A stretch of DNA of 52,254 nucleotides, from NCBI GenBank assembly GCA_900316905.1, contig ONET01000014.1:1-52254 (forward strand). Reading direction: 5' to 3'. The stretch's first letter is position 1. Every line of letters starts with the position of its first letter. The translations under genes and the position numbers were made by a program. Source of the stretch: an uncultured Treponema sp. GTDB taxonomy: Bacteria > Spirochaetota > Spirochaetia > Treponematales > Treponemataceae. Shown here one piece after another: positions 38,972 to 46,360 of the stretch. The notes under the pieces were generated by a model, which was not told the origin of the DNA, did not search any database, and saw nothing but the letters and a program-made list of their open reading frames with translations.

Positions 38972-39040
38972 TCGAAAAATACAAAATAAAATAGTCGAAA
39001 AAACTAAAACAAATTTGTCGAAAAAGCAAAATTCACTTGA
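38972..39040. repeat. 23-bp three-copy repeat upstream of the 39084 ATPase
   Basis: TCGAAAAA-containing units begin at 38972, 38995 and 39018, an exact 23-bp period. The rest of each unit is A-rich and diverges. The array ends at the -35 of the next gene (TTGATT, 39037-39042). Confidence 0.75.
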
Positions 39041-39065
39041 TTTTTGTACAGAATCGTGCCATAAT
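39037..39065 (+). promoter_or_regulatory. Promoter of the 39084 ATPase gene
   Basis: TTGATT (39037-39042), a 17-nt spacer and CATAAT (39060-39065). AAGGGC then precedes the ATG at 39084. Confidence 0.55.
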
Positions 39066-39083
39066 ATAGCCCAGAAGGGCAAA

Positions 39084-40391
39084 ATGGACTATTTTCCAAG
39101 ACTTGTGGACAAAGAACTTGACAACCGCATTAAAGCGTTCAACGCGATAAACATTGTAGGCCCCAAAGGCTGCGGAAAAACGCGCACAGCAAAAGAACGC
39201 TGCAAGACGGTCATTGAGTTCCAAGACGAAGAAAGGCGCGAAGGCTATTTGAACATAGCCCAAACGGCGCCAAGCCTTTTTTTAAAAAACGAAAAGCCGA
39301 TTTTGTTTGACGAATGGCAAGACGCGCCCAAAATTTGGGGAACAATAAGAAAGGACTGCGACGACAATCCGCAAGCAACAGGCCAATATTTTTTGACCGG
39401 CTCTTCCAGTAAAAAAATCAACACACCGCACACAGGAACAGGAAGAATCTCAGAAGTGACAATGTTCCCCATGACCTTGTTTGAAACAAAAGAATCAAGC
39501 GGAACAATTTCTTTGTCAAAACTTTTTGAAGACAAAAACTTAAACATTGACGGAAACAAAAACAATGTGGCGCTGGAAGATTTATTTTACATCGTTTGCA
39601 GGGGCGGCTGGCCTAGATGTCTTGCAATAGAAGGCAAAGACGCAAAGCTTCAAATAGCCGCCGACTACTACGAGCAGATTTACAAAAAAGACATAAGCGC
39701 CATCGACGGAGTAAAGCGCAACCCTGAATGGGCAAGAACAATCTTATGGTCTTACGCCCGCAACATGGCGACGCTGGCAAAAAAAAGCGTTCTCTTTGCC
39801 GACGCAAGCGCAAGCAACAATATTTCGGAAGTGACATTTTCTTCATACATTGAAGCGTTGGAAAACTTGTTTGTGATAAAAGACATTGACGCGTGGACTC
39901 CGCAAATAAGATCAAAGACGGCTATTCGCTCCGCAAGGAAACACATATTCATAGACCCGTCAATAGGCCTTGCGGCGCTTGGAATAAAGCCGGAATATTT
40001 TTACAAGGACTTGGATTTGTTTGGCCACGCGTTTGAGAACATGGTTTTGCGCGACCTCTTGGCATACGCGCAAATTCACGGCGCGCGGCTCATGCATTAC
40101 TGCGACGACATAGGCCTTGAATCTGACGCAGTCTACCAACTTGCCGACGGGCGCTACGCACTGATAGAAATAAAGACCGGCGAAAACTCAATCCCGTCCG
40201 CAGAAAAGAACCTTTTAAAATTTGGCGAACTAATAGAAAAGCATAACACTGCGACGCTCGCGGACAAAGAGCATCCCGGCGTTTTGTACCGCAAGCCAGA
40301 CTTATTGATTGTCATTTGCGCCACCGCTTCCATGGCGTACACTACATCAAGCGGGGTAAAAGTCATTCCGTTTGGATGCCTTAGGGATTAG
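39084..40391 (+). CDS. AAA ATPase with C-terminal DUF4143 domain
   Basis: This 435-residue protein starts at the ATG at 39084, where family similarity begins (M-D-Y-F-P-R-L-V-D-K-E-L-D). Walker A is N-I-V-G-P-K-G-C-G-K-T and Walker B is P-I-L-F-D-E-W-Q-D, followed by a T-G-S-S sensor. The C-terminal DUF4143 domain carries a PD-(D/E)XK-like pattern (E-S-D-A-V-Y near residue 360, then I-E-I-K-T-G). Such ATPases are abundant in treponemes and Bacteroidetes and their role is unclear. It is one of three in this window. A three-copy repeat precedes it. Confidence 0.9.
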   Translation: MDYFPRLVDKELDNRIKAFNAINIVGPKGCGKTRTAKERCKTVIEFQDEERREGYLNIAQTAPSLFLKNEKPILFDEWQDAPKIWGTIRKDCDDNPQATGQYFLTGSSSKKINTPHTGTGRISEVTMFPMTLFETKESSGTISLSKLFEDKNLNIDGNKNNVALEDLFYIVCRGGWPRCLAIEGKDAKLQIAADYYEQIYKKDISAIDGVKRNPEWARTILWSYARNMATLAKKSVLFADASASNNISEVTFSSYIEALENLFVIKDIDAWTPQIRSKTAIRSARKHIFIDPSIGLAALGIKPEYFYKDLDLFGHAFENMVLRDLLAYAQIHGARLMHYCDDIGLESDAVYQLADGRYALIEIKTGENSIPSAEKNLLKFGELIEKHNTATLADKEHPGVLYRKPDLLIVICATASMAYTTSSGVKVIPFGCLRD

Positions 40392-40393
40392 AA

Positions 40394-42730
40394 TCAACTA
40401 ATCCCCTTTAGCGGCGCCGAAAACTGAACGCTTCGCTCGGTGGCCAAATCGTCAAACTTTATCGTGTAGCAAAAAGCCTTGTCATTTACAAGAACGATTG
40501 TTCCCGCGCCAAAAACTTTGTGGCGGACGCGGTCTCCTTTTTTAAATTGCGTGGCCGCGGCCTTTAGGCGGCTTTCGTCGTAGTTGATTATTTTTTGCGA
40601 CTGTTCCACAAGCCCCTTGTCAAGCGACTTTTCGATGTCAAAATTTTTCATATCCTCGCCCGCGGCCTCAAAAATAAAACGGCTGGGGTACTTAAAGATT
40701 CCGTCGTTGGCCTTGTCTTCCGCGTCGCTAATAAAAAGCCTGTCTTTTGCGCGCGTCATGGCGACGTATGCGATTCGCCGCTCCTCTTCCATGACCTCGG
40801 GCGTTTGCACTTTGCGGCTGGGGAAGATTCCCTCGTTCATGCCGCACAGGAAAACGTTTTTAAACTCCATTCCCTTTGCCGCGTGAATCGTAAGCATTTT
40901 GACGGCGTCGCGCTTGTCCTCGCGGTCAAGGTCGGTAAAGAGCGCCGCGCGCTGCAAAAAGTCTTCCAGCGTCGCGTCGTCGTCAAAACCGGCCTGGTTC
41001 ACCGCGCGCTTGAATTCGGCGGCGTTGTCCAAGCGGTCTTGGTCGGCCTCCAGGCGCAAAAAGGCTTCGTAGCCGCTCTTGTCCAAAATCGACTGCAAGA
41101 CGCTTCCAAGCTTGCTTGTGCCCGAGCCGACCGTGTAGACAAAAGAGTTTTTGTCGTTTAAAAGCGCGCGGCTTTCTTCTATCGCGTCAACGTAGGCTTG
41201 GGCTTTTGTTCCTTTTAAGATCGGGTCGTTTTGGGAAAGCAAGCCTTTTAGCGCGACGTAGGCGGAACAGTCGTTATTGTCGGCGTATTCTTTTATCGCG
41301 GCGATTTTGTTCTTTCCGATTTTGCGGCTGGGAAGGTTCACCGTGCGGTAAAATGAAACGTCGTCGGCGACGGTCAACATTCGCAAGTAGCTTATCATGT
41401 CTTTGATTTCGCGCCGGCCGTAAAATTCCGTTCCGGCAAGGATGCGGTAAGGAATGTCGTTTTTGATAAAGGCTTCTTCAAGCGAGCGCGAAAGGTAATG
41501 GGCGCGGTAAAGAATCGCGATGTCGCGCAGGTTGGAATCGGAAGAAGCCCCGCGCTCGTTGGAGGCGGATTTTTGGTCTTTCAAGCCATTATCGCTTTCA
41601 AGCCCAAGAGGCGCAGCGGCGGCCTCGTCCGCTTTTTGTTTTGCTTTCGATTTTTTTGAAAGGCCGCATAGTTCCTTAACCTTTTTGCAAATCCACTTGG
41701 CCTCCTCCTCCTCGCTGGGAGCGTGATAGTAGAGGGGCTTGGGGCCGGCCTTTTTTGTGGGCGAAAGCTCCTTGGGATAGCGGACAGTGTTATGGGCAAT
41801 CAAGGAATTGGCTGCCGCGAGTATTTGCGGAGTGGAACGGTAGTTCTTTAAAAGCAAAATCGTCCGCGCGTCCTTGTAAACTTTTTCAAAGTCCAAAATC
41901 AACTTGACGTGGCTTCCCCGCCAAGAGTAAATCGTTTGGTCACTGTCTCCGACGATAAAAAGATTTTTGTGCTTGCGGCTTAAAATTTGCGCTATGGAAT
42001 ATTGCTTTGCGCTCACGTCCTGGAACTCATCAACCATTATGTATTGAATTCTGTCCTGCCATTTTTCGGCAACGTCGGGAAACTTTTCCAAAATGTAGAC
42101 GGCGAAATTTATCAAGTCGTTAAAGTCAACGCCAAAGCATTTTTTTTGCTCGTACAAAAAGCGCAAGAATATTTCTTGGTTTCGCTCGATTCCTTTTGCC
42201 AGAAATTTTTCTTTAAGCTCCTCGTTGTTCAGCTTGTAAAAATAGTCGATGTAACTGTCGGCCTGCGTTTTCTTTGCTTCCAACACCTCGTCGATTTTTT
42301 GCTGGATCGTCGCTTCCTTTAAGGTCAAGCCCATGTCGGCAAAAACGCGAAGCAAGATTGAGCGCCAGTCTTCCTTGTCCAAAATCACAAAGTCTTTTGG
42401 GAAATTTATTTTGTTTATGTCCTCGTGAAGGAGCAGCGTGCAAAAAGCGTGGAAGGTGCAAATGTAGCCCAAATCCATGTCGCCCAATTCCGAACGGACG
42501 CGGGCCTTCATTTCTTCTGCCGCGCGGTTGGTGAAGGTTACGCACAAAATGTTTTTGGGCGAGATTCCCAAGTCGCGGACAAGGTAAACGTAGCGGCTTA
42601 CCAAGGCGCGCGTCTTTCCGCTCCCCGCTCCGGCCAAAACGCGAATGTGGCCTTCCGTGCTTTGAACCGCGTCCAACTGTTCCGGGTTGAGGCGGGCGAA
42701 AATGTCGTGGTCGCTTTTGTTTTTGGGCAT
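40394..42730 (-). CDS. pcrA: UvrD/PcrA-family superfamily 1 DNA helicase
   Basis: This 778-residue 3'-5' helicase acts in repair and replication-fork clearance. Walker A is V-L-A-G-A-G-S-G-K-T at residues 31-40. Motif II is V-D-E-F-Q-D near 230, motif III region G-D-S-D-Q-T-I-Y-S-W-R-G-S, motif V region H-A-A-K-G-M-E-F and motif VI V-A-M-T-R-A-K-D. The Tudor-like C-terminus F-K-K-G-D-R-V-R-H-K-V-F-G-A-G is present. An insertion near residues 345-390 is Lys/Ala/Ser-rich. The ATG follows a TAGTAT -10 by 6 nt, so the mRNA is probably leaderless. Confidence 0.95.
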   Translation of the reverse strand: MPKNKSDHDIFARLNPEQLDAVQSTEGHIRVLAGAGSGKTRALVSRYVYLVRDLGISPKNILCVTFTNRAAEEMKARVRSELGDMDLGYICTFHAFCTLLLHEDINKINFPKDFVILDKEDWRSILLRVFADMGLTLKEATIQQKIDEVLEAKKTQADSYIDYFYKLNNEELKEKFLAKGIERNQEIFLRFLYEQKKCFGVDFNDLINFAVYILEKFPDVAEKWQDRIQYIMVDEFQDVSAKQYSIAQILSRKHKNLFIVGDSDQTIYSWRGSHVKLILDFEKVYKDARTILLLKNYRSTPQILAAANSLIAHNTVRYPKELSPTKKAGPKPLYYHAPSEEEEAKWICKKVKELCGLSKKSKAKQKADEAAAAPLGLESDNGLKDQKSASNERGASSDSNLRDIAILYRAHYLSRSLEEAFIKNDIPYRILAGTEFYGRREIKDMISYLRMLTVADDVSFYRTVNLPSRKIGKNKIAAIKEYADNNDCSAYVALKGLLSQNDPILKGTKAQAYVDAIEESRALLNDKNSFVYTVGSGTSKLGSVLQSILDKSGYEAFLRLEADQDRLDNAAEFKRAVNQAGFDDDATLEDFLQRAALFTDLDREDKRDAVKMLTIHAAKGMEFKNVFLCGMNEGIFPSRKVQTPEVMEEERRIAYVAMTRAKDRLFISDAEDKANDGIFKYPSRFIFEAAGEDMKNFDIEKSLDKGLVEQSQKIINYDESRLKAAATQFKKGDRVRHKVFGAGTIVLVNDKAFCYTIKFDDLATERSVQFSAPLKGIS

Positions 42731-42736
42731 GATGGA

Positions 42737-42765
42737 ATACTAGCGCGTTTTAGGCGTTTTTGCAA
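42737..42765 (-). promoter_or_regulatory. Promoter of pcrA, predicted leaderless
   Basis: On the reverse strand TTGCAA (42760-42765) and TAGTAT (42737-42742) have a 17-nt spacer. Six bases separate the -10 from the ATG at 42730. Confidence 0.65.
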
Positions 42766-42769
42766 AGGG

Positions 42770-44146
42770 TCACTTTGGCGCTTTTATTTTTTTCGCGTCA
42801 ATCATTTTCACTACATTCTTTTTCTTGCGACCGTCTTGCATAAAGCCAAGCGCGTATAGCGGGAATGTTTCAAAGCCAACGCCCGCGCCAACATTCGCGT
42901 CGGCAAATTTTACGGCCTTATGTTTTCCGTATTTTTTTGGATTGGCAATGACATATTTCATGCTGGTGGCGCGGTTGTTAGAAGCCTTGCATTCAACGAT
43001 GACGACTTCGCCATTCTTTTCAAAAAGAAAGTCAAGCTCGGGCGAACCGCTTGGCGCGTGAAAGTAAAAAAGGCTCTTTCCGTTTTTGGCAAAGGCGGAC
43101 GCGACCATGTTCTCCGCGACCGCTCCTTTGTACGCTCCCAAATCGCCGTCAAGAATTTTCGCCGGAATCTCGTCGCCAAGTTGCGAAACCAAAAGGCCTG
43201 TGTCGATAAAAAAAACTTTGAACTCGGTCGGAATTTTTTCCGCCTCAAGCGGGCAAGAAAGCGACTTGACGTTGTAAGCGCGAACGGCAAGCCCCACGTC
43301 CTCCAAGTATTGAAGGCCGTCCGCTTTTTCGGGCGAATGGCCTTTTGCGTCAACAAGGCTGTATTGGAATTTTTTGTATTCCTTGGAAAGTTGCGCCGGA
43401 AGCGAAGCGAGGCAAGCCTCAGCGCGAAGCTTTAACACTTCGTTCACCTTGTCCTTTCCTTCCGCGTCCTTGTAACGGCCAAAATCGTCTTTTATCGAAT
43501 TTAAAATTTGCCGCTGGATTTCCTTCACCGCGTTCAAGTCGTGAGTCTCAAAAAAAACGTTCACAACTTCGGGCATTCCGCCAACAATCAAATATTGCAA
43601 GTAAAGGTTCCTCATGCTTTGGTGAACGGCTTGGTCAACCGCAATTTTTTTCTCGACGCAATTTTGAACGTATTCAAAAACTTTTTCGTCAAGGCCGGCG
43701 TTCAGCAAAAACTCGCCAAAAGTCAAAGGATACATCGCCACCTGTTCCTCATAGCCCACAGGCACGCCGCGAACATAAGGAGACCTAAAGCCCTTTACCC
43801 CAAGAAAGCTGCCCGTGCAAATCACATCAAAACGGCCGTCGATGTCCCAATACTTTAGGGAACTTCGCGCGTTGGCGCAATCTTGGATTTCGTCCAAAAT
43901 CAAAAGCGTTTTTTTGGGAACAAAACGCGCGCCCGGAACAAGTGAGGTGATCGCGAGAATCATTTGGTCCACGTCAAAGTCGCCATCAAAGGCCTTGTGA
44001 ACCGCGGCGTTGGCCCGCAAGTCAAGGTAAATCACAGCGTTTTTGTCATTTTTCAAGGGAATTTTAGGGTAAATTTTGTCATTTTTCAAAGGATTTTTAC
44101 GGGGATTTTTGTCATTTTTAAGAGGAATTTTACTAGCAATGTCCAA
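42770..44146 (-). pseudogene. AAA ATPase/DUF4143 gene lacking its P-loop, 5' end replaced by repeats
   Basis: The 458-residue frame begins with three 11-residue repeats (K-I-P-L-K-N-D-K-N-P-R and variants) encoded by a 33-bp array. It then enters the family mid-domain at V-I-Y-L-D-L-R-A-N-A-A-V-H-K-A-F-D-G. The corresponding point in the neighbour at 44264 lies about 45 residues after its start and after its Walker A G-A-R-Q-I-G-K-T, which is missing here. Walker B (L-L-I-L-D-E-I-Q-D), the sensor and the DUF4143 nuclease-like motif (E-L-D-F-L-F, V-E-C-K-A-S) are intact. ATP binding should be lost. The frame stays open because the repeat length is a multiple of three. Confidence 0.8.
44042..44140. 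repeat. 33-bp array A (three copies) inside the 5' end of the truncated ATPase
   Basis: Units starting TTTGTCATTTTT occur at 44042, 44075 and 44108, an exact 33-bp period, and fill 44042-44140. The second half of each unit varies (AAGGGAATTTTAGGG and similar). In reverse they encode the K-N-D-K repeats. Confidence 0.85.
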
Positions 44147-44225
44147 AAATATGCATTTTTAACACACTTGACAGTCCAAAAATATGCATTTTTTCGCCAT
44201 TTGATAGTCCAAAAATATGCATTTT
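44141..44225. repeat. 33-bp array B (three copies) before the 44264 ATPase
   Basis: GTCCAAAAATATGCATTTT starts at 44141, 44174 and 44207, an exact 33-bp period. The first 19 bases are identical and the spacers differ. ATGCAT is a palindromic centre within A/T arms. The last unit ends 4 nt before the -35. Confidence 0.88.
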
Positions 44226-44228
44226 GAC

Positions 44229-44257
44229 TTGAAAAAATCCGCAATTCCTTGTAATAT
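44229..44257 (+). promoter_or_regulatory. Promoter of the 44264 ATPase gene, predicted leaderless
   Basis: TTGAAA (44229-44234), a 17-nt spacer and TAATAT (44252-44257). The ATG at 44264 is 6 nt after the -10. No Shine-Dalgarno. Confidence 0.65.
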
Positions 44258-44263
44258 ATATAC

Positions 44264-45601
44264 ATGCTGCGAAGAAAAGCTTATGACGACCTTCTAAAGT
44301 GGAAGCGGACAAAAAGCAAAGAGTGTCTCTTAATTAAAGGCGCGCGCCAGATTGGAAAAACTTACATCGTTCGCGAGTTTGGCAAAAAAGAGTACAAAAC
44401 TTTCATAGAAATCAATTTTATGCAAAAACCAAGCCTCAAGTCGATTTTTGATGGCGAACTTTCCGCGGAAGAAATCTACAAAAGGATTTCCATTCATTTT
44501 CCAAAAGAAAACTTATTAAAAGAAAACTTATTAAAAGGAAACTCGCTTATTTTTCTTGATGAAATACAAAAATGCGCCAAAGCCCGAACCGCGCTAAAAT
44601 TTTTGGCGGAAGATAACCGCTATGATGTAATCGCGTCAGGCTCGCTTTTGGGGCTTCATTACGGACAGGATGCGGACACCGAAGTTGAGGAAGTTGACTC
44701 AATCCCCGTCGGATATGAGCGGCAGCTTGTCATGCATTCTCTTGATTTTAAAGAATTTCTTTGGGCTTACGGATACAAAGACAGCGACATTGAATATTTA
44801 AAATCCTTTTATGACAAGCAAGAAAAAATTCCCGACGACATAAATGAAAAATTCAGAAATATTTTAAGGGAATATATCATAGTGGGCGGAATGCCGGAAG
44901 TTGTCGCGGACTTTGCGGCGCGAAAAGATTTTGGACGAGTCCAGCAGATTCAGGAAAAAATACTTTCGTCTTATGACGACGACATTGCGAACCACGCGAC
45001 TGGCGTGGAAAAGGTAAAAGTCCGCAAGTGCTACGACAGCGTTCCGCGCCAGCTTGCAAAAGAAAACAAAAAATTCAAATATTCCGAAGTGGAAAAAAAA
45101 TCAACCGCCCGCAAATATTCCGACAGCGTAATGTGGCTTGAAGATTCAAACATGGTGAATGTGTGCCGGAACGTTTACGAGCCGCGACTGCCTTTAAAAG
45201 CCAATGAAAAAGAAAACGAGTTTAAGATTTACTACAATGACACCGGGCTTTTGATGGCAAGATACGGCGCGGAAACAAAGCTTGCGGTAATGACAAACAA
45301 AATTTTGGGCAACGCCAAATGCGGAATTTACGAAAACCTGGTCTCCGAAATTCTAATAAAGAACGGACATTCCCTTCACTATTATAAAACCGAAAATTCC
45401 CAAATGGAAATTGAATTCATAATAGAAAAAGACGGCGGCGTGATTCCAGTGGAAGTGAAGGCCGGAAACACCTCAACGCCGTCCCTCAACAATTTTATGG
45501 AACGCTTTGAATCCGAATACGCCATAAAACTTATCGACGGAAACATCGGAGCCAGCGAAAAGAAAATCTTCCTTCCGCATTTTATGGCGATGTTTTTGTA
45601 A
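44264..45601 (+). CDS. AAA ATPase with C-terminal DUF4143 domain
   Basis: This is a complete 445-residue member of the family. The N-terminus M-L-R-R-K-A-Y-D-D-L-L-K-W-K is standard. Walker A is I-K-G-A-R-Q-I-G-K-T near residue 25 and Walker B is L-I-F-L-D-E-I-Q-K-C. The sensor T/S is A-S-G-S-L-L. The DUF4143 nuclease-like core is E-I-E-F-I-I, then V-E-V-K-A-G near residue 400. A short in-frame duplication (E-N-L-L-K-E-N-L-L-K) lies before Walker B. It is the intact homologue of the truncated gene next to it, with which it is divergent across the repeat arrays. Confidence 0.92.
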   Translation: MLRRKAYDDLLKWKRTKSKECLLIKGARQIGKTYIVREFGKKEYKTFIEINFMQKPSLKSIFDGELSAEEIYKRISIHFPKENLLKENLLKGNSLIFLDEIQKCAKARTALKFLAEDNRYDVIASGSLLGLHYGQDADTEVEEVDSIPVGYERQLVMHSLDFKEFLWAYGYKDSDIEYLKSFYDKQEKIPDDINEKFRNILREYIIVGGMPEVVADFAARKDFGRVQQIQEKILSSYDDDIANHATGVEKVKVRKCYDSVPRQLAKENKKFKYSEVEKKSTARKYSDSVMWLEDSNMVNVCRNVYEPRLPLKANEKENEFKIYYNDTGLLMARYGAETKLAVMTNKILGNAKCGIYENLVSEILIKNGHSLHYYKTENSQMEIEFIIEKDGGVIPVEVKAGNTSTPSLNNFMERFESEYAIKLIDGNIGASEKKIFLPHFMAMFL

Positions 45602-45660
45602 GCGACTGTCCTGCGACTGAATATCGCACAACATAAGTTTTAGATCGCTGTATAAAATGC

Positions 45661-46107
45661 CTATTCTTGACTTTCTTCTAAGCAATCAAGCACAAAGTTG
45701 ATTTCTTTTATAAAATCTTTATTCGCAGGTTTATCCTTGGTTTTCTTTAAAAAATTGACAGCAAGCATTTTTTGCTCTTGTCTTATAGTCAAAATATCAT
45801 TCTTCGCATCGACCTTGCTCTTGCAGTTAGAGTGCAAAAGAAAAATTACATCCACGAGCCAAGAATAAATATGTGCTTCCTCAAATTCCTGACGCTCAAT
45901 ATACGCCCCATATCTTTTATTATATTCTGTTGAAAAACATCTTATCCAATTTATGAGAGCCCCATCCGCTCTCCATTTTTTTACAGTCTCTTCCGCGTCA
46001 ATTTCTTCTAAAACTTTTTTATCCTCATCAGTTAAATACCTATAATATGTGAGCCAACCATCACAATCCCGATGATTATAAAAATTTAAAAGTTCGGCTT
46101 TTGTCAT
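45661..46107 (-). CDS. Unknown protein (148 aa)
   Basis: This 148-residue soluble helical protein starts with M-T-K-A-E-L-L-N-F-Y-N-H-R. GGAGA lies upstream of its ATG. It has an acidic helix (Y-L-T-D-E-D-K-K-V-L-E-E-I-D-A-E-E) and a hydrophobic helix (A-H-I-Y-S-W-L-V-D-V-I-F-L-L-H). The start overlaps the stop of a 45-codon frame upstream. I do not recognise a family. The AT-rich composition, small size and chain of overlapping small frames are reminiscent of immunity-gene cassettes, which is only a suggestion. Confidence 0.6.
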   Translation of the reverse strand: MTKAELLNFYNHRDCDGWLTYYRYLTDEDKKVLEEIDAEETVKKWRADGALINWIRCFSTEYNKRYGAYIERQEFEEAHIYSWLVDVIFLLHSNCKSKVDAKNDILTIRQEQKMLAVNFLKKTKDKPANKDFIKEINFVLDCLEESQE

Positions 46108-46244
46108 TATGATATGTCTCCAATAAAAAAATCGCCATAATTTAAATATTCTATATCAGGCAATTCTTTACAATAAAATAACTGGGTAAGCATTCTATCT
46201 GTTTTATTTAGAGTTGAATTAACTAAATTACCAATATCACTCAA
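46107..46244 (-). CDS. Small ORF (45 aa), TTG start, overlapping its neighbours
   Basis: The frame runs from TTG (46242-46244) to TAA (46107-46109) and encodes S-D-I-G-N-L-V-N-S-T-L-N-K, then C-K-E-L-P-D-I-E-Y-L, ending G-D-F-F-I-G-D-I-S. Its start overlaps the stop of a 14-residue frame (TTGA) and its stop overlaps the ATG of the 148-residue gene (TAATG). It may instead be the shifted second half of one gene that begins at 46285. Function is unknown. Confidence 0.45.
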   Translation of the reverse strand: MSDIGNLVNSTLNKTDRMLTQLFYCKELPDIEYLNYGDFFIGDIS

Positions 46245-46285
46245 GATTTATTTTTCAAACCTCCATTTTTTTTCTTAGTTTTCAT
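46241..46285 (-). CDS. 14-residue leader-like ORF
   Basis: ATG at 46285 reads M-K-T-K-K-K-N-G-G-L-K-N-K-S then TGA. A strong AAGGAGA lies 5 nt upstream, much better than the next frame has. It may be a leader peptide coupling translation to the 45-codon frame, or the true N-terminus of that protein separated by a frameshift. Confidence 0.4.
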   Translation of the reverse strand: MKTKKKNGGLKNKS

Positions 46286-46360
46286 AAAAATCTCCTTAAA
46301 AGTTAGGAAGCATATATCCAAAGTTTATACTTCAAATATATGCTTCCACTAAATTATAAA

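Noticed and set aside
44042-44225. Possible CRISPR array
   Set aside because: The repeats are contiguous 33-bp tandem units whose halves vary, with no unique spacers of regular size and no cas genes.
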